In this document: positions 9,565 to 18,538 of the stretch, one piece after another
Position numbering within the stretch: the stretch's first letter is position 1
Layout of the letters: every line of letters starts with the position of its first letter
From: Reyranella sp.
GTDB taxonomy: Bacteria; Pseudomonadota; Alphaproteobacteria; Reyranellales; Reyranellaceae
Direction of reading: 5' to 3'
NCBI RefSeq assembly: GCF_017305915.1
Contig: NZ_JAFKJN010000005.1
Span: forward strand, 62,001-126,000
DNA length: 64,000 nt
Program-made: the position numbers and the translations under genes
Notes under the pieces: model-generated
The model's input: only the letters and a program-made list of their open reading frames with translations
Databases searched by the model: none
What the model was told of the DNA's origin: nothing

Positions 9565-10239
9565 ATGAAAGACATCGAAATGTGCGTGTTCGATGCGTAC
9601 GGCACGCTCTACGATTTCAACTCCGCCGTCGCCCGGCATCGCGCTGCGATCGGGCCCAAGGCCGATGCGTTGTCCGAGATGTGGCGGACGAAGCAGATCC
9701 AGTACACCTGGCTGCGCAACGGCATGGGCGACTACGCGCCGTTCTGGCAGGTGACTGGCGAGGCGCTGGACCACTGCCTCGCCGCGCACGGCATCGCCGA
9801 TCCGTCGGTGCGTGACAAGCTGATGAATGCCTACCTGGCGCTCGACCCGTTTCCCGAAGTGCCGGCAACGCTCGACCGCCTGCGCCGCGCCGGCGTGCGC
9901 TGCGCCATCCTGTCGAACGGCAATCCCGAGATGCTCGATCCGATGGTGAAGGCCTCGGGCCTCGCCGACCGCTTCGAGGCGGTGCTGAGCGTCGACGCCG
10001 CCCGCGTGTTCAAGGTCGATCCGAAGACCTACCGCCTGGTCGAGGCGCGCTGCGGCGTGAAGCCCGACAAGGTCTGCTTCCTGTCGTCGAACTGCTGGGA
10101 CGCGCATGGCGCGGCGCGGTTTGGCTTCAACGTCGTCTGGGTCAACCGCGCTTCGGCACCGGACGACAACCTGCCGGGCAAGCTCGCCGCGCAGGTCAAA
10201 GACCTTTCGTTCCTGCCTGCCCTGTTGGGGGTTGCCTGA
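9565..10239 (+). CDS. (S)-2-haloacid dehalogenase, HAD type II
   Basis: Hydrolytic dehalogenation of L-2-haloalkanoic acids with inversion to D-2-hydroxyacids. 224 residues. The residues of the characterised L-DEX enzymes are nearly all readable: nucleophile Asp10 in FDAYGTLYD, Arg in WRTKQIQYTWLR, LSNGNPEML, Lys in VFKVDPKTY, and the SSNCWDAHGA motif with Ser, Asn and Asp. This is a better match to true haloacid dehalogenases than to general HAD phosphatases. Its stop overlaps the ATG of the next gene (TGATG), so the two are translationally coupled. The natural substrate in this organism is not shown. Confidence 0.88.
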   Translation: MKDIEMCVFDAYGTLYDFNSAVARHRAAIGPKADALSEMWRTKQIQYTWLRNGMGDYAPFWQVTGEALDHCLAAHGIADPSVRDKLMNAYLALDPFPEVPATLDRLRRAGVRCAILSNGNPEMLDPMVKASGLADRFEAVLSVDAARVFKVDPKTYRLVEARCGVKPDKVCFLSSNCWDAHGAARFGFNVVWVNRASAPDDNLPGKLAAQVKDLSFLPALLGVA

Positions 10240-11219
10240 TGTCCATGCCGACCTTCGCCGATGTCCAAGCCGCCGCGCGCCGCCTCGACGGCATCGCGAT
10301 CCGCACGCCATTGCTCGAGAACCCGCGGATCAACGACCAGCTCGGCGGCCGGCTGTTCATCAAGGCCGAGTGCCTGCAGCGCACCGGCTCGTTCAAGATC
10401 CGCGGCGCCTACAACTTCCTCGCTTCGATGAGCGAGGCCGACCGCAAGAAAGGCGCGGTCGGCTGGTCGTCGGGCAACCACGCGCAGGGCCTCGCCGAGG
10501 CCGGCCGCCTGCTGGGCGTTAAGACCACCATCGTCATGCCGGCCGATGCGCCGGCGCTGAAGGTCGCGAACACCCGCGCCTCCGGCGCCGAGGTCGTGCT
10601 CTACGACCGCGTGAAGGAGAGCCGCGAAGAGATCGGCATGGGCATCGCCAACAAGACCGGCGCGACGGTCGTGCCGCCCTACGATCATCCCTGGATCCTG
10701 ACCGGCCAGGGCACGGCAGGGCTGGAGCTGGCCGAGCAGGCCAAGGCGCTGGGCGTCACGCTCGATGCTGTCGCCGCGCCCTGCTCCGGCGGCGGCCTGT
10801 CGACCGGCGTAGCGCTGGGCGTGAAAGGCATCATGCCGAACGCGACCGTGCATGCCGGCGAGCCGGCGGGGTTCGACGATCTCGCGCGATCGCTCAAGAG
10901 CGGCAGAAAGGAGACCAACGAGAAGCTCTCGGGCTCGATCTGCGACGCATTGCTGGCGCCGACGCCGGGCGACGTCACCTTCCCGCTGGCGCAGCAGGTG
11001 CTCGGACCTGGCCTGGTGGTGACGGACGACGAAGTGCTCGACGCCATGGAGGTGGCGTTCCGCGAGTTCAAGATCGTGGTCGAGCCGGGCGGCGCGGTCG
11101 CGCTCGCGGCGGCACTCACCGGCAAGCTGCCGGTGCAGGGCCGCACCGTCGCCGTGATCTGCTCCGGCGGCAATGTCGACCACGCGACCTTCGCGCGGGC
11201 GCTGGCGCGGCGGATCTGA
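10239..11219 (+). CDS. PLP-dependent threonine/serine dehydratase family protein
   Basis: Fold-type II PLP enzyme of 326 residues that should deaminate a hydroxyamino acid to a 2-oxoacid. Lys53 in GSFKIRGAYNF binds PLP. SSGNHAQGLAEAGRLLG is the substrate and phosphate loop, and CSGGGLSTG is the glycine-rich phosphate clamp. ICSGGNVD is near the C-terminus. There is no C-terminal ACT regulatory domain, so it is the short catabolic form; hydroxyaspartate dehydratase or serine racemase-like activity is possible. It is coupled to the haloacid dehalogenase upstream. The pairing suggests linked handling of substituted three- and four-carbon acids, which is inference. Confidence 0.85.
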   Translation: MSMPTFADVQAAARRLDGIAIRTPLLENPRINDQLGGRLFIKAECLQRTGSFKIRGAYNFLASMSEADRKKGAVGWSSGNHAQGLAEAGRLLGVKTTIVMPADAPALKVANTRASGAEVVLYDRVKESREEIGMGIANKTGATVVPPYDHPWILTGQGTAGLELAEQAKALGVTLDAVAAPCSGGGLSTGVALGVKGIMPNATVHAGEPAGFDDLARSLKSGRKETNEKLSGSICDALLAPTPGDVTFPLAQQVLGPGLVVTDDEVLDAMEVAFREFKIVVEPGGAVALAAALTGKLPVQGRTVAVICSGGNVDHATFARALARRI

Positions 11220-11230
11220 GCCCCACCCTG

Positions 11231-11311
11231 TCTGTCATCCTGAGCGTAGCGAAGGATCTCATGCCGGTTGCCAGCGGCGATGAGGTCCTTCGCTTCGCTC
11301 AGGACGACAGA
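11231..11311. repeat. Palindromic repeat between convergent genes (CATCCTGAGCG type)
   Basis: Two 31-base arms (11231-11261 and 11281-11311) pair with three mismatches around a 19-base loop. The core TCCTGAGCG..GCGAAGGA is a motif seen in many alphaproteobacterial genomes. It lies exactly between the stops of the dehydratase (plus) and the sugar permease (minus) and could act as a bidirectional terminator. Confidence 0.85.
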
Positions 11312-11315
11312 GAAC

Positions 11316-12272
11316 CTAACGCGCTCGTTTTCGGTTCCTGAGCCGCGTGAGCTGCTGATCGGCGAGCACGCCGATCAGGATCACCGTGCCCATCACCGCG
11401 AAGTTGAGCGAGCTCGGGATGCCGAGCAGGTTGACCAGGTTCTGCAGCACCTGCAGCAGGATGGTGCCCAGCACGATGCCGAGGATCGAGCCCTCGCCGC
11501 CGCGCAGCGAGCAGCCGCCCAGCACGGCCGCGGCGATGCCGTAGAGCTCGTAGAAATTGCCGTGGCTCGCCGGCGAGATCGAGCGCGTGTACATCGCGAG
11601 ATAGATCGACGACAGCCCGGCCAGCGCGCCGCACAGGATGTAGGCCGCGGCGATCACCCAGTTGGTGCGGATGCCGGAGTAGCGCGCCGCCTCCTCGTTC
11701 TTGCCGACCGCGAACAGATAGCGGCCGAACACCGAGCGGTGCAGCACCACCGCCATCAGCGCCGCCACGATCAGGAAGACGATGAAGGAATGCGGCACCC
11801 CGGCGGTGCGGCCGGTGGTGATCCATTCCAGCGTCGGCAGGCGCTGGCCGAACTCGAAGCCCGCGGTGCCGTCGTTGGTGTAGTAGCGCGCAACGCCGCG
11901 ATAGATCAGCAGGCCGCACAGGGTGACGATGAACGGCTGCAGCTTGAGCTTGGTCACGAGGTAACCATGGATGGCGCCCAGCACGGTGCCGCCAAGCACG
12001 GTGATGATCACCGCCTGCCACCACGGCAGCGCATAGGTCACCAGCAGGTCGATGAAGATGACGCCGAGCAGGGCGAAGATCGAGCCGATCGACAGCTCGA
12101 TGCCGCCGGTGATGATGACGATGCCCTCGCCCAGCGAGAACAGGCCGAACAGACCGATCAGGTTGGCGGTGTTGCCGAGATTGATCGGCGACAGGAAGCG
12201 CGGGTTCAGGACCGCAACCACGCATCCCACCACCAGGATCAGCAGGAACAGGCCGAGTTCTTTCTTCATCAT
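11316..12272 (-). CDS. Sugar ABC transporter permease (RbsC-like)
   Basis: Inner-membrane permease of the ribose/xylose type (BPD_transp_2 family), 318 residues with about ten hydrophobic segments. The family motif GGIELSIGSIFALLG and the later AVLGGCSLRGGEGSILGIVLGT are clear. The start ATG at 12272 overlaps the stop of the ATPase gene (ATGA). It forms one set with the ATPase and binding protein to its 5' side: binding protein, ATPase, permease. Substrate is probably a pentose, hexose or polyol, not resolved further. Confidence 0.92.
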   Translation of the reverse strand: MMKKELGLFLLILVVGCVVAVLNPRFLSPINLGNTANLIGLFGLFSLGEGIVIITGGIELSIGSIFALLGVIFIDLLVTYALPWWQAVIITVLGGTVLGAIHGYLVTKLKLQPFIVTLCGLLIYRGVARYYTNDGTAGFEFGQRLPTLEWITTGRTAGVPHSFIVFLIVAALMAVVLHRSVFGRYLFAVGKNEEAARYSGIRTNWVIAAAYILCGALAGLSSIYLAMYTRSISPASHGNFYELYGIAAAVLGGCSLRGGEGSILGIVLGTILLQVLQNLVNLLGIPSSLNFAVMGTVILIGVLADQQLTRLRNRKRAR

Positions 12273-13852
12273 GACGCCACGGCCTCCGCGGCCTGCATGT
12301 CGCGCCGCCCGACGGCCAGCCGCATCACGTTCTCCTCGCTGAACTCGTTGCGGGTCAGGAAGCCCGCGATCCGGCCCTCGCGCATGACGGCGATGCGGTC
12401 GCTGACGCCGATCACCTCCTCCATGTCGCTCGAGATCATCAGCACGGCGACGCCGCCGTCGGCGAGCCCGCGCATCAGCTTGTAGATCTCCGCCTTCGAG
12501 CCGACGTCGATGCCGCGCGTCGGCTCGTCGAAGATCACCACCCGGGGCTTCATCGACAGCCACTTGGCCAGCACCACCTTCTGCTGGTTGCCGCCCGACA
12601 GGGTGCCGACCAGCGTGTCGACCGAGGCCGTACGGATGTCGAGCGCCGCCTTCTGCTCCAGAGCGTTGCGACGCTCGTCGCCGCGGCGGACCAGCATCGC
12701 GCGCGCGAAGGCCTTGAGGTTGGGCAGGGAAATGTTCTCGTTGACCGATTCGTCGAGCACCAGACCGGTGCGCTTGCGGTCCTCCGGCACCAGGAAGATG
12801 CCGAGGTCGATGGCGTCGCGCGGCTCGCGGATCGCGACCCGCTGGCCGTCGAGTCGCACCTCGCCCGCCAAAGCGCGGTCGACACCGAACAGCACTCGGG
12901 CGAGCTCGGTGCGGCCGGCGCCGACCAGGCCCGCCATGCCGAGGATCTCGCCGCGATGCAGGGCAAGGTCGATCGCTTCGTCGGGATGCACCGGTGTACG
13001 CATACCGGCTGCCTCGAGCACCGGCTCGCCGGGCGGGCGCAGCGGCGAGATGTAAAGCGACTTGAGATCGCGCCCGATCATCATGCGGATCATCGCGTCG
13101 TGGCGGATCTCGCCGCGCTGTAGGGCGCCGACCACGGCGCCGTCGCGCAGCACCACGACGCGGTCGGCGCACTGCTCGACCTCGTTGAGACGGTGGGAGA
13201 TGAAGATCACCGAGACGCCGCCGGCCTTGAGCTCCGCGATCACCTTCAGGAGCCGCGCCGTCTCAGAGGCGGTCAGCGCCGAGGTCGGCTCGTCCATGAT
13301 GACGACCCGGGCATCGAGCGACAGCGCTTTGACGATCTCGACGAGCTGGCACTGCGCCAGCGACAAGTCGGCGACCGGCGTATGGGCCTCGAAATCGACG
13401 TCGAGGCGGCGCAGCAGCGGCGTCACCTTGTCGTCGAGCGCGCGGTGATCGATCAGCCGCGCCGGGCCCCTCACCGGCTCGCGGCCGATCATGACGTTGG
13501 CCGCGACGTCGAGATTGTCGAACAGGTTCAGTTCCTGGTGAACGAAGGCGATACCCGCCTTCATCGCGGCGGCGACCGTGAGCGAGGCATGCTCGGCGCC
13601 GTCGATGCGGATCGTGCCCTCGCTGGGCTCGACCACGCCGCCCAGGATCTTCATCAGGGTCGACTTGCCAGCGCCATTCTCGCCGATCAGCGCCAGCACC
13701 TCGCCGGGCCCGACCGCGAGGCTGACGCGGTCGAGCGCTTTGACGCCGGGATAGGTCTTGCTGACGGCGAGCAGTTCGAGAAGTGGAGCCTCTTTCTTTC
13801 CCTCCCCATTCACATGGGGAGGCGGCCGCAGGCCGGAGGGGTCATCGGTCAT
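12269..13852 (-). CDS. Sugar ABC transporter ATP-binding protein, two ABC domains (RbsA-like)
   Basis: About 527 residues with two fused nucleotide-binding domains. Domain 1 has Walker A GENGAGKSTLMK, a signature region DLSLAQCQLVEIVKAL and Walker B VVIMDEPTSALT. Domain 2 has a degenerate Walker A (GLVGAGRTELARVL), as is normal for RbsA-type proteins, then LSGGNQQKVVLAKWL and VVIFDEPTRGID. The start is uncertain. ATG 13852 and ATG 13888 both lie inside a dispersed repeat (13801-13910), so the first twenty or so residues would be repeat-encoded; homology proper starts at LLELLAVSKTYPGVKAL. A GTG at 13810, also in the repeat, is another option. Downstream permease overlaps by ATGA. Confidence 0.92.
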   Translation of the reverse strand: MTDDPSGLRPPPHVNGEGKKEAPLLELLAVSKTYPGVKALDRVSLAVGPGEVLALIGENGAGKSTLMKILGGVVEPSEGTIRIDGAEHASLTVAAAMKAGIAFVHQELNLFDNLDVAANVMIGREPVRGPARLIDHRALDDKVTPLLRRLDVDFEAHTPVADLSLAQCQLVEIVKALSLDARVVIMDEPTSALTASETARLLKVIAELKAGGVSVIFISHRLNEVEQCADRVVVLRDGAVVGALQRGEIRHDAMIRMMIGRDLKSLYISPLRPPGEPVLEAAGMRTPVHPDEAIDLALHRGEILGMAGLVGAGRTELARVLFGVDRALAGEVRLDGQRVAIREPRDAIDLGIFLVPEDRKRTGLVLDESVNENISLPNLKAFARAMLVRRGDERRNALEQKAALDIRTASVDTLVGTLSGGNQQKVVLAKWLSMKPRVVIFDEPTRGIDVGSKAEIYKLMRGLADGGVAVLMISSDMEEVIGVSDRIAVMREGRIAGFLTRNEFSEENVMRLAVGRRDMQAAEAVAS

Positions 13853-13910
13853 CGAGGCGATTTTGACCCCTCCGCCCCTTCGGGGCATCTCCCCATTCGA
13901 ATGGGGAGGA
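13801..13910. repeat. Dispersed palindromic repeat, CCTCCCCATTC family, copy 2
   Basis: A 110-bp element bounded by CCTCCCCATTCACATGGGGA and ATTCGAATGGGGAGGA, with inner GGAGGGGTCAT and GACCCCTCC. It sits inside the sugar ABC operon, between the stop of the binding protein and the ATPase, and contains all plausible start codons of the ATPase. Confidence 0.9.
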
Positions 13911-13919
13911 ATGCCATCC

Positions 13920-14873
13920 CTACTTCCTGCCCTGCCGTTCCTTCAACTCGGCCCAGAAGGCGTCGACGTTGCCCTTGTCGATGATCTTGGTCGGGATGAC
14001 GATCAGCTTGTTCGCCGGGATGGAGGACTTGTCGCCCTCCAGGTACTTGGCCATCAGCTTCATGCCCTGGTAGCCCCATTCGTAGGGCTGCTGCACGACG
14101 GTGCCGACGATGGTGCCTTCCTTGACGCCGCCCAGCGTGATCGGATCTTCGTCGAAGCCGATGATGGTGACCTTGCCGATCTTGCCGGCGTCCTTCAGCG
14201 CCTCGTAGATGCGCGGCGTGTTGTACGAATAGAAGCCGACCATGCAGTTGATGTCGGGCCGCGCCGAGATCATGTCCTCGACGTTGCGCTTGGCGCGGGT
14301 CTGGTCGATGTCGTCGGCGCGGACGTCGACCAGCTCGATCTTGGTGCCCTTGATGACCTCCTTGACGCCCTCGATGCGCTCGCGCGCATTGTCGGCGCCC
14401 GGCAGGCCGACGAAGCCCATGCACTTGCCGCCGTTGGGCATCGCCTTGACCATGAGCTGGCCAGCCTGCTTGCCGGCGTCGGTGTTGGACGAGCCGATAT
14501 AGACGATGCGCTTGCTGTTGGGCGCGTCGCTGTCGGTGGTGAACAGCGCCACCTGGCCGCCGACCCGATTGAGCGCATCGCCCATGGTCTTGGGGTCGAC
14601 CGGGCTCACCAGGATGCCGGCGACGCCCGCCGCGACCAGATCGTCCATGATGCGGGTCTGGATCGCCGCCGAGGACTGCTCGGGATACTTGAAGGAGAGG
14701 TTGTAGTTCGGCAGCTCGGTCTGGGCCTTCTTGACGCCGGCCTCGGCCGCCTTCCAGAAATCGGACGCACCGTTGACCACGAACGCGAGAGTCTTCTTGC
14801 CCTGGCTCTGGGATGCGCCGCTCAGCGCCCCGAGCGCCAGCACCGCAGTGGCGGCCAGCAACAGCCTTTTCAT
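13920..14873 (-). CDS. Sugar ABC transporter periplasmic binding protein (RbsB-like)
   Basis: Periplasmic ligand receptor, 317 residues. The Sec signal peptide is MKRLLLAATAVLALGALSGASQ. Two-lobed Peripla_BP_4 fold features include TLAFVVNGASDFWKAAEAG, a ligand-site loop ILVSPVDPKTM, TTDSDAPNSKRIVYIGSSN, GFDEDPITLGGVKEGTIVGTVVQQPYEWG. The first gene of the three-gene importer. On its upstream side a TTGACG at about 14932-14937 (minus strand) could be a -35 element, but no strong -10 follows. Divergent from the cyclase gene. Confidence 0.92.
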   Translation of the reverse strand: MKRLLLAATAVLALGALSGASQSQGKKTLAFVVNGASDFWKAAEAGVKKAQTELPNYNLSFKYPEQSSAAIQTRIMDDLVAAGVAGILVSPVDPKTMGDALNRVGGQVALFTTDSDAPNSKRIVYIGSSNTDAGKQAGQLMVKAMPNGGKCMGFVGLPGADNARERIEGVKEVIKGTKIELVDVRADDIDQTRAKRNVEDMISARPDINCMVGFYSYNTPRIYEALKDAGKIGKVTIIGFDEDPITLGGVKEGTIVGTVVQQPYEWGYQGMKLMAKYLEGDKSSIPANKLIVIPTKIIDKGNVDAFWAELKERQGRK

Positions 14874-14971
14874 GAGCGTTCTCCCTCAACGACGATTTAT
14901 GGTGCGAAGGCTATGCGTAGCGCGAACGGACCGTCAATCTCCAGGGAGCGGCAGCAAGGTATGCAGACGTC

Positions 14972-15985
14972 ATGATGCAGTCGCAACGCGACCGTCGGGC
15001 CTGGCGGCTTTTCTTCCGTCTCAGTCTCGGCAGCGCGCTGATCAGCGCCCTGTTCGGCTACAGCCAAGGGTCGGAAACGCCGCTGAAGTCGCTGCTCATC
15101 GGCATCGTCGGCTCGCTGGTGATCGCCACGCCGATCATGCTGGTCGAGATCAAGGGGCAGCGCGCCCTGCTGCGGCACCTGCGGCACCTGCCCCTGTTGG
15201 CCTATCTCGGCCTGAAGATCGCCTTCTACCTGGTGGTGATCCTGGGCGGCCTGCTGCTGCTGCGCGTCCTGAACATCTCGAGCCACGAGCGGTTCGACGA
15301 CACGTTCGGCGCCTCGCTGGTCTTCGCGACCGTCATGGCGGTGGGGACCAACGTGGTGCTCGAGATCGGCATGCTGCTGGGCTTCGGCACGCTGAAGAAC
15401 CTGTTCACCGGCCGCTACGTGCAGCCGCGCCGCGAGCAGCGGGCCTTCCTGCTGATCGACATGCGCGACTCGACCGGGCTGGCCGAGCGCCTGGGCCCGA
15501 TCCTGTTCCACGAGCTGCTGAACGACTTCTTCCGCGACGTCTCGGACGCGGCCCTCGAATGCGGCGCGGAGATCCACAAGTATGTCGGCGACGAGGTCAT
15601 CCTGACCTGGCCGCACCGCGCGATTGCCGACGGCGACTGCCTGCGCTGTCCGTTCATCGCGCGGGAGCGGATCGAGGAGCGGCGCGACCATTACCTCGCT
15701 CGTTACAAGGCGGTGCCGGAGTTCCGCGCCGCCCTGCACTACGGCGAGATCGTCGCCGGCGAGATCGGCGACGTGCGGCGGGAGATCGCCTATGTCGGCG
15801 ACACGCTGAACAGCGCGGCGCGGCTGCTCGACGCGGCCAAGGAGATGGGGCGCGACGTGCTGGCGTCGGGCGACTTGCTGGCCCAGGTGGCGCTGCCGCA
15901 GGAGGTCACGGCGGAGAAGCTGCCGATGCTGAGCGTGCGCGGGCGGGCTCAGCCGCTGGGCGTGTCGGCGCTGGCGCGCGCCTGA
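14972..15985 (+). CDS. Membrane-bound class III adenylate/guanylate cyclase
   Basis: Makes cyclic nucleotide (probably cAMP) from the triphosphate. 337 residues. About four transmembrane segments fill residues 13-30, 40-60, 76-98 and 112-138, followed by a cytosolic catalytic domain. Metal-binding aspartates are Asp163 (LLIDMRDSTG) and Asp207 (HKYVGDEVILTW); Lys203 fits the adenine-selecting lysine, and GDTLNSAARL carries the transition-state Asn and Arg. No recognised sensor domain besides the membrane part. Its last 80 bp overlap the 3' end of livM on the other strand. Regulation is not visible; it is divergent from the sugar importer. Confidence 0.9.
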   Translation: MMQSQRDRRAWRLFFRLSLGSALISALFGYSQGSETPLKSLLIGIVGSLVIATPIMLVEIKGQRALLRHLRHLPLLAYLGLKIAFYLVVILGGLLLLRVLNISSHERFDDTFGASLVFATVMAVGTNVVLEIGMLLGFGTLKNLFTGRYVQPRREQRAFLLIDMRDSTGLAERLGPILFHELLNDFFRDVSDAALECGAEIHKYVGDEVILTWPHRAIADGDCLRCPFIARERIEERRDHYLARYKAVPEFRAALHYGEIVAGEIGDVRREIAYVGDTLNSAARLLDAAKEMGRDVLASGDLLAQVALPQEVTAEKLPMLSVRGRAQPLGVSALARA

Positions 15986-16952
15986 GCTTCAGGCGGTCGA
16001 GGATGCTGCCCAGGATGCCCTTGGGCAGGAAGATGATGAACGCCACCAGCAGCGCGCCGTAGATCAGGTTGTCCCAGCCGACCGCCTTGGTGCCGAAGCC
16101 GATGCGCAGCATCTCGGCCAGCAGGATGGTGATAATCGCGCCGACCGTCGGCCCGAGCGCGACGTAGAGGCCGCCGACCACCGCGGCGAACACCATCTGC
16201 AGCGAGATGCCGATGCCGCTCACCGTGTCGGGCGAGATGAACATCTGGTACTGGCAGTAGACGGCGCCGGCCAGCGCGGTCATCAGCGCGCTCAGCACCG
16301 TGATCTTGAGCTTCTCGGCGGTGACGTTGACGCCGGCGGCGGCGGCGGCGTCCTCGTCCTCGGAGATCGCGTCCATCGCCGAGCGCGCCATGCTGCGGTC
16401 GACCCAGGTCCAGACCACCAGGCCGAACGCCCAGACCACCAGCGCCCCCAGGTACCACACGACCTTGTCGCCCGATTGCATGGCCAGCAGCTGGCTGCCC
16501 TTGGTCGCCTCGGGCGTGTAGCCCAGCGAGCCGCCGGTCCAGTCGCGGGTCGCGGTGATGACCTGCAGCACGATGCCCGACAGCGCGAGCGTCACCAGCG
16601 CGAAGTAGTGGCCGGTGATGCGGAAGCGGAAGCACGGGTAGCCGACGATCAGCGCCAGGATCGCGGCGCAGACCAGCGCGATCGGGATGCCGAGCCACGG
16701 CGTCAGCCCGAGATGGTTCCACAGCAGCGCCGTCACGTAAGCGCCGACTCCCATGAAGCCGCCATGGCCGAGCGAGGTCAGGCCGAAGCGGCCCATCATC
16801 GACCACGAGGTGTAGGCGAACGACCAGATCAGGATCAGGATCAGGATGTGCAGATGATAGGGGTCGCGATGCACGAACGGCACGGCCGCGAGCACAATTG
16901 CAGCGACCGCCCAGGCGATGGGCCAGGCGATGGGATTGCGACCGAGGCTCAT
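15906..16952 (-). CDS. livM: Branched-chain amino acid-type ABC transporter permease LivM
   Basis: Second membrane subunit of a Liv-type importer, 348 residues. The start ATG 16952 overlaps the livH stop (ATGA). The family core is readable: SWSMMGRFGLTSLGHGGFMGVGAYVTALLW, FRITGHYFALVTLALSGIV, MTALAGAVYCQYQMFISPDTVSGIGISLQMVFAAVVGG (shown here only as landmarks), and the usual end LPKGILG. After that it carries about 30 extra residues rich in Pro, Ala and Arg, which are encoded opposite the end of the cyclase gene. Last gene of the liv operon. Confidence 0.93.
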   Translation of the reverse strand: MSLGRNPIAWPIAWAVAAIVLAAVPFVHRDPYHLHILILILIWSFAYTSWSMMGRFGLTSLGHGGFMGVGAYVTALLWNHLGLTPWLGIPIALVCAAILALIVGYPCFRFRITGHYFALVTLALSGIVLQVITATRDWTGGSLGYTPEATKGSQLLAMQSGDKVVWYLGALVVWAFGLVVWTWVDRSMARSAMDAISEDEDAAAAAGVNVTAEKLKITVLSALMTALAGAVYCQYQMFISPDTVSGIGISLQMVFAAVVGGLYVALGPTVGAIITILLAEMLRIGFGTKAVGWDNLIYGALLVAFIIFLPKGILGSILDRLKLRRAPAPTRPAAEPARARSASAASPP

Positions 16953-17830
16953 GAGCGCCTCGCCAGCAGGCCGGCGGGCCGGATGAACATCATCAAGATG
17001 AAGAAGCCGAAGGCCAGCACGTAGCCCCACTCGAGGTCGGAGAACAGGCCGCCGAGCGAGATGATCTCGGCGAACAGGAACGAGGCGACGAAGCCGCCGA
17101 CGAAGTTGCCCAGCCCGCCCAGCACGCAGATCAGGAAGGTCACCGGCCCGATCGACAGGCCGATGAAGGGATGGACGTCGTACATCAGCACCAGCAGGCA
17201 GGCCGCGAGACCCGCCAGGGCGCCACCGATCGCCGAGGTGATGAGGTAGATGCGCTTGGTGTCGACGCCCATCAGCACCATGATCTGGCGGTCCTGGGCG
17301 ATGGCGCGGATCGCGGTGCCGACATAGGTCTTCTTCATGAAGACATAGACCGCGACCATGCCGATCAGGGCGGCGACGAAGGCGAGCAGCCTTGCGTAGC
17401 TGAAATGCATCTCGCCGACCGCCAGGATCGGCAGCTTGATGCCGACATTGCGGAAGTCGATGCCGAAGACGACGGTGGCGAAGCTCTGCAGGAAGAACAG
17501 CACGCCGCCGGTGGCGAGCAGCTGGTTGATCGGCGGCGCGGACAAGAGCGGCTCGATCACCAGGAAATGCAGCAACGCGCCGAGCGCCGCCACCAGCAGG
17601 ATGCAGAGCGGAGCCGCGACCCAGTACGGCATGTGATAGACGCTGAACAGGTAGTACATGCCGTACATGCCGATCATGATCAGCTCGGCGTAGCAGATCC
17701 AGGTCACGTCGATGACGCCGAAGATCAGGTTCAGCCCGAGCGCCAGCAGCGCCAGCACGCCGCCCAGCAGGATGCCGTTGATCACGGCCTCGAGCAGGTA
17801 GATGTCGAAGATCTCGAGGAAGGCTTCCAT
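16949..17830 (-). CDS. livH: Branched-chain amino acid-type ABC transporter permease LivH
   Basis: Inner-membrane permease of 293 residues. The start ATG 17830 lies 2 bp after the livF stop. Family landmarks are INGILLGGVLALLALGLNLIFGVIDV near the N-terminus (opening), VGTAIRAIAQDRQIMVLMGVD, the conserved EAA-like cytoplasmic loop, and GPVTFLICVLGGLGNFVGGFVASF. It pairs with LivM. Gene order on the minus strand is livK, livG, livF, livH, livM, which differs from the E. coli order but is common in proteobacteria. Confidence 0.93.
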   Translation of the reverse strand: MEAFLEIFDIYLLEAVINGILLGGVLALLALGLNLIFGVIDVTWICYAELIMIGMYGMYYLFSVYHMPYWVAAPLCILLVAALGALLHFLVIEPLLSAPPINQLLATGGVLFFLQSFATVVFGIDFRNVGIKLPILAVGEMHFSYARLLAFVAALIGMVAVYVFMKKTYVGTAIRAIAQDRQIMVLMGVDTKRIYLITSAIGGALAGLAACLLVLMYDVHPFIGLSIGPVTFLICVLGGLGNFVGGFVASFLFAEIISLGGLFSDLEWGYVLAFGFFILMMFIRPAGLLARRS

Positions 17831-17832
17831 GG

Positions 17833-18537
<705 letters not shown>

Positions 18538-18538
18538 G

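Noticed and set aside
12269..13852. Second ABC domain of the sugar ATPase taken as degraded
   Set aside because: A degenerate second Walker A is normal for RbsA/MglA-type proteins.
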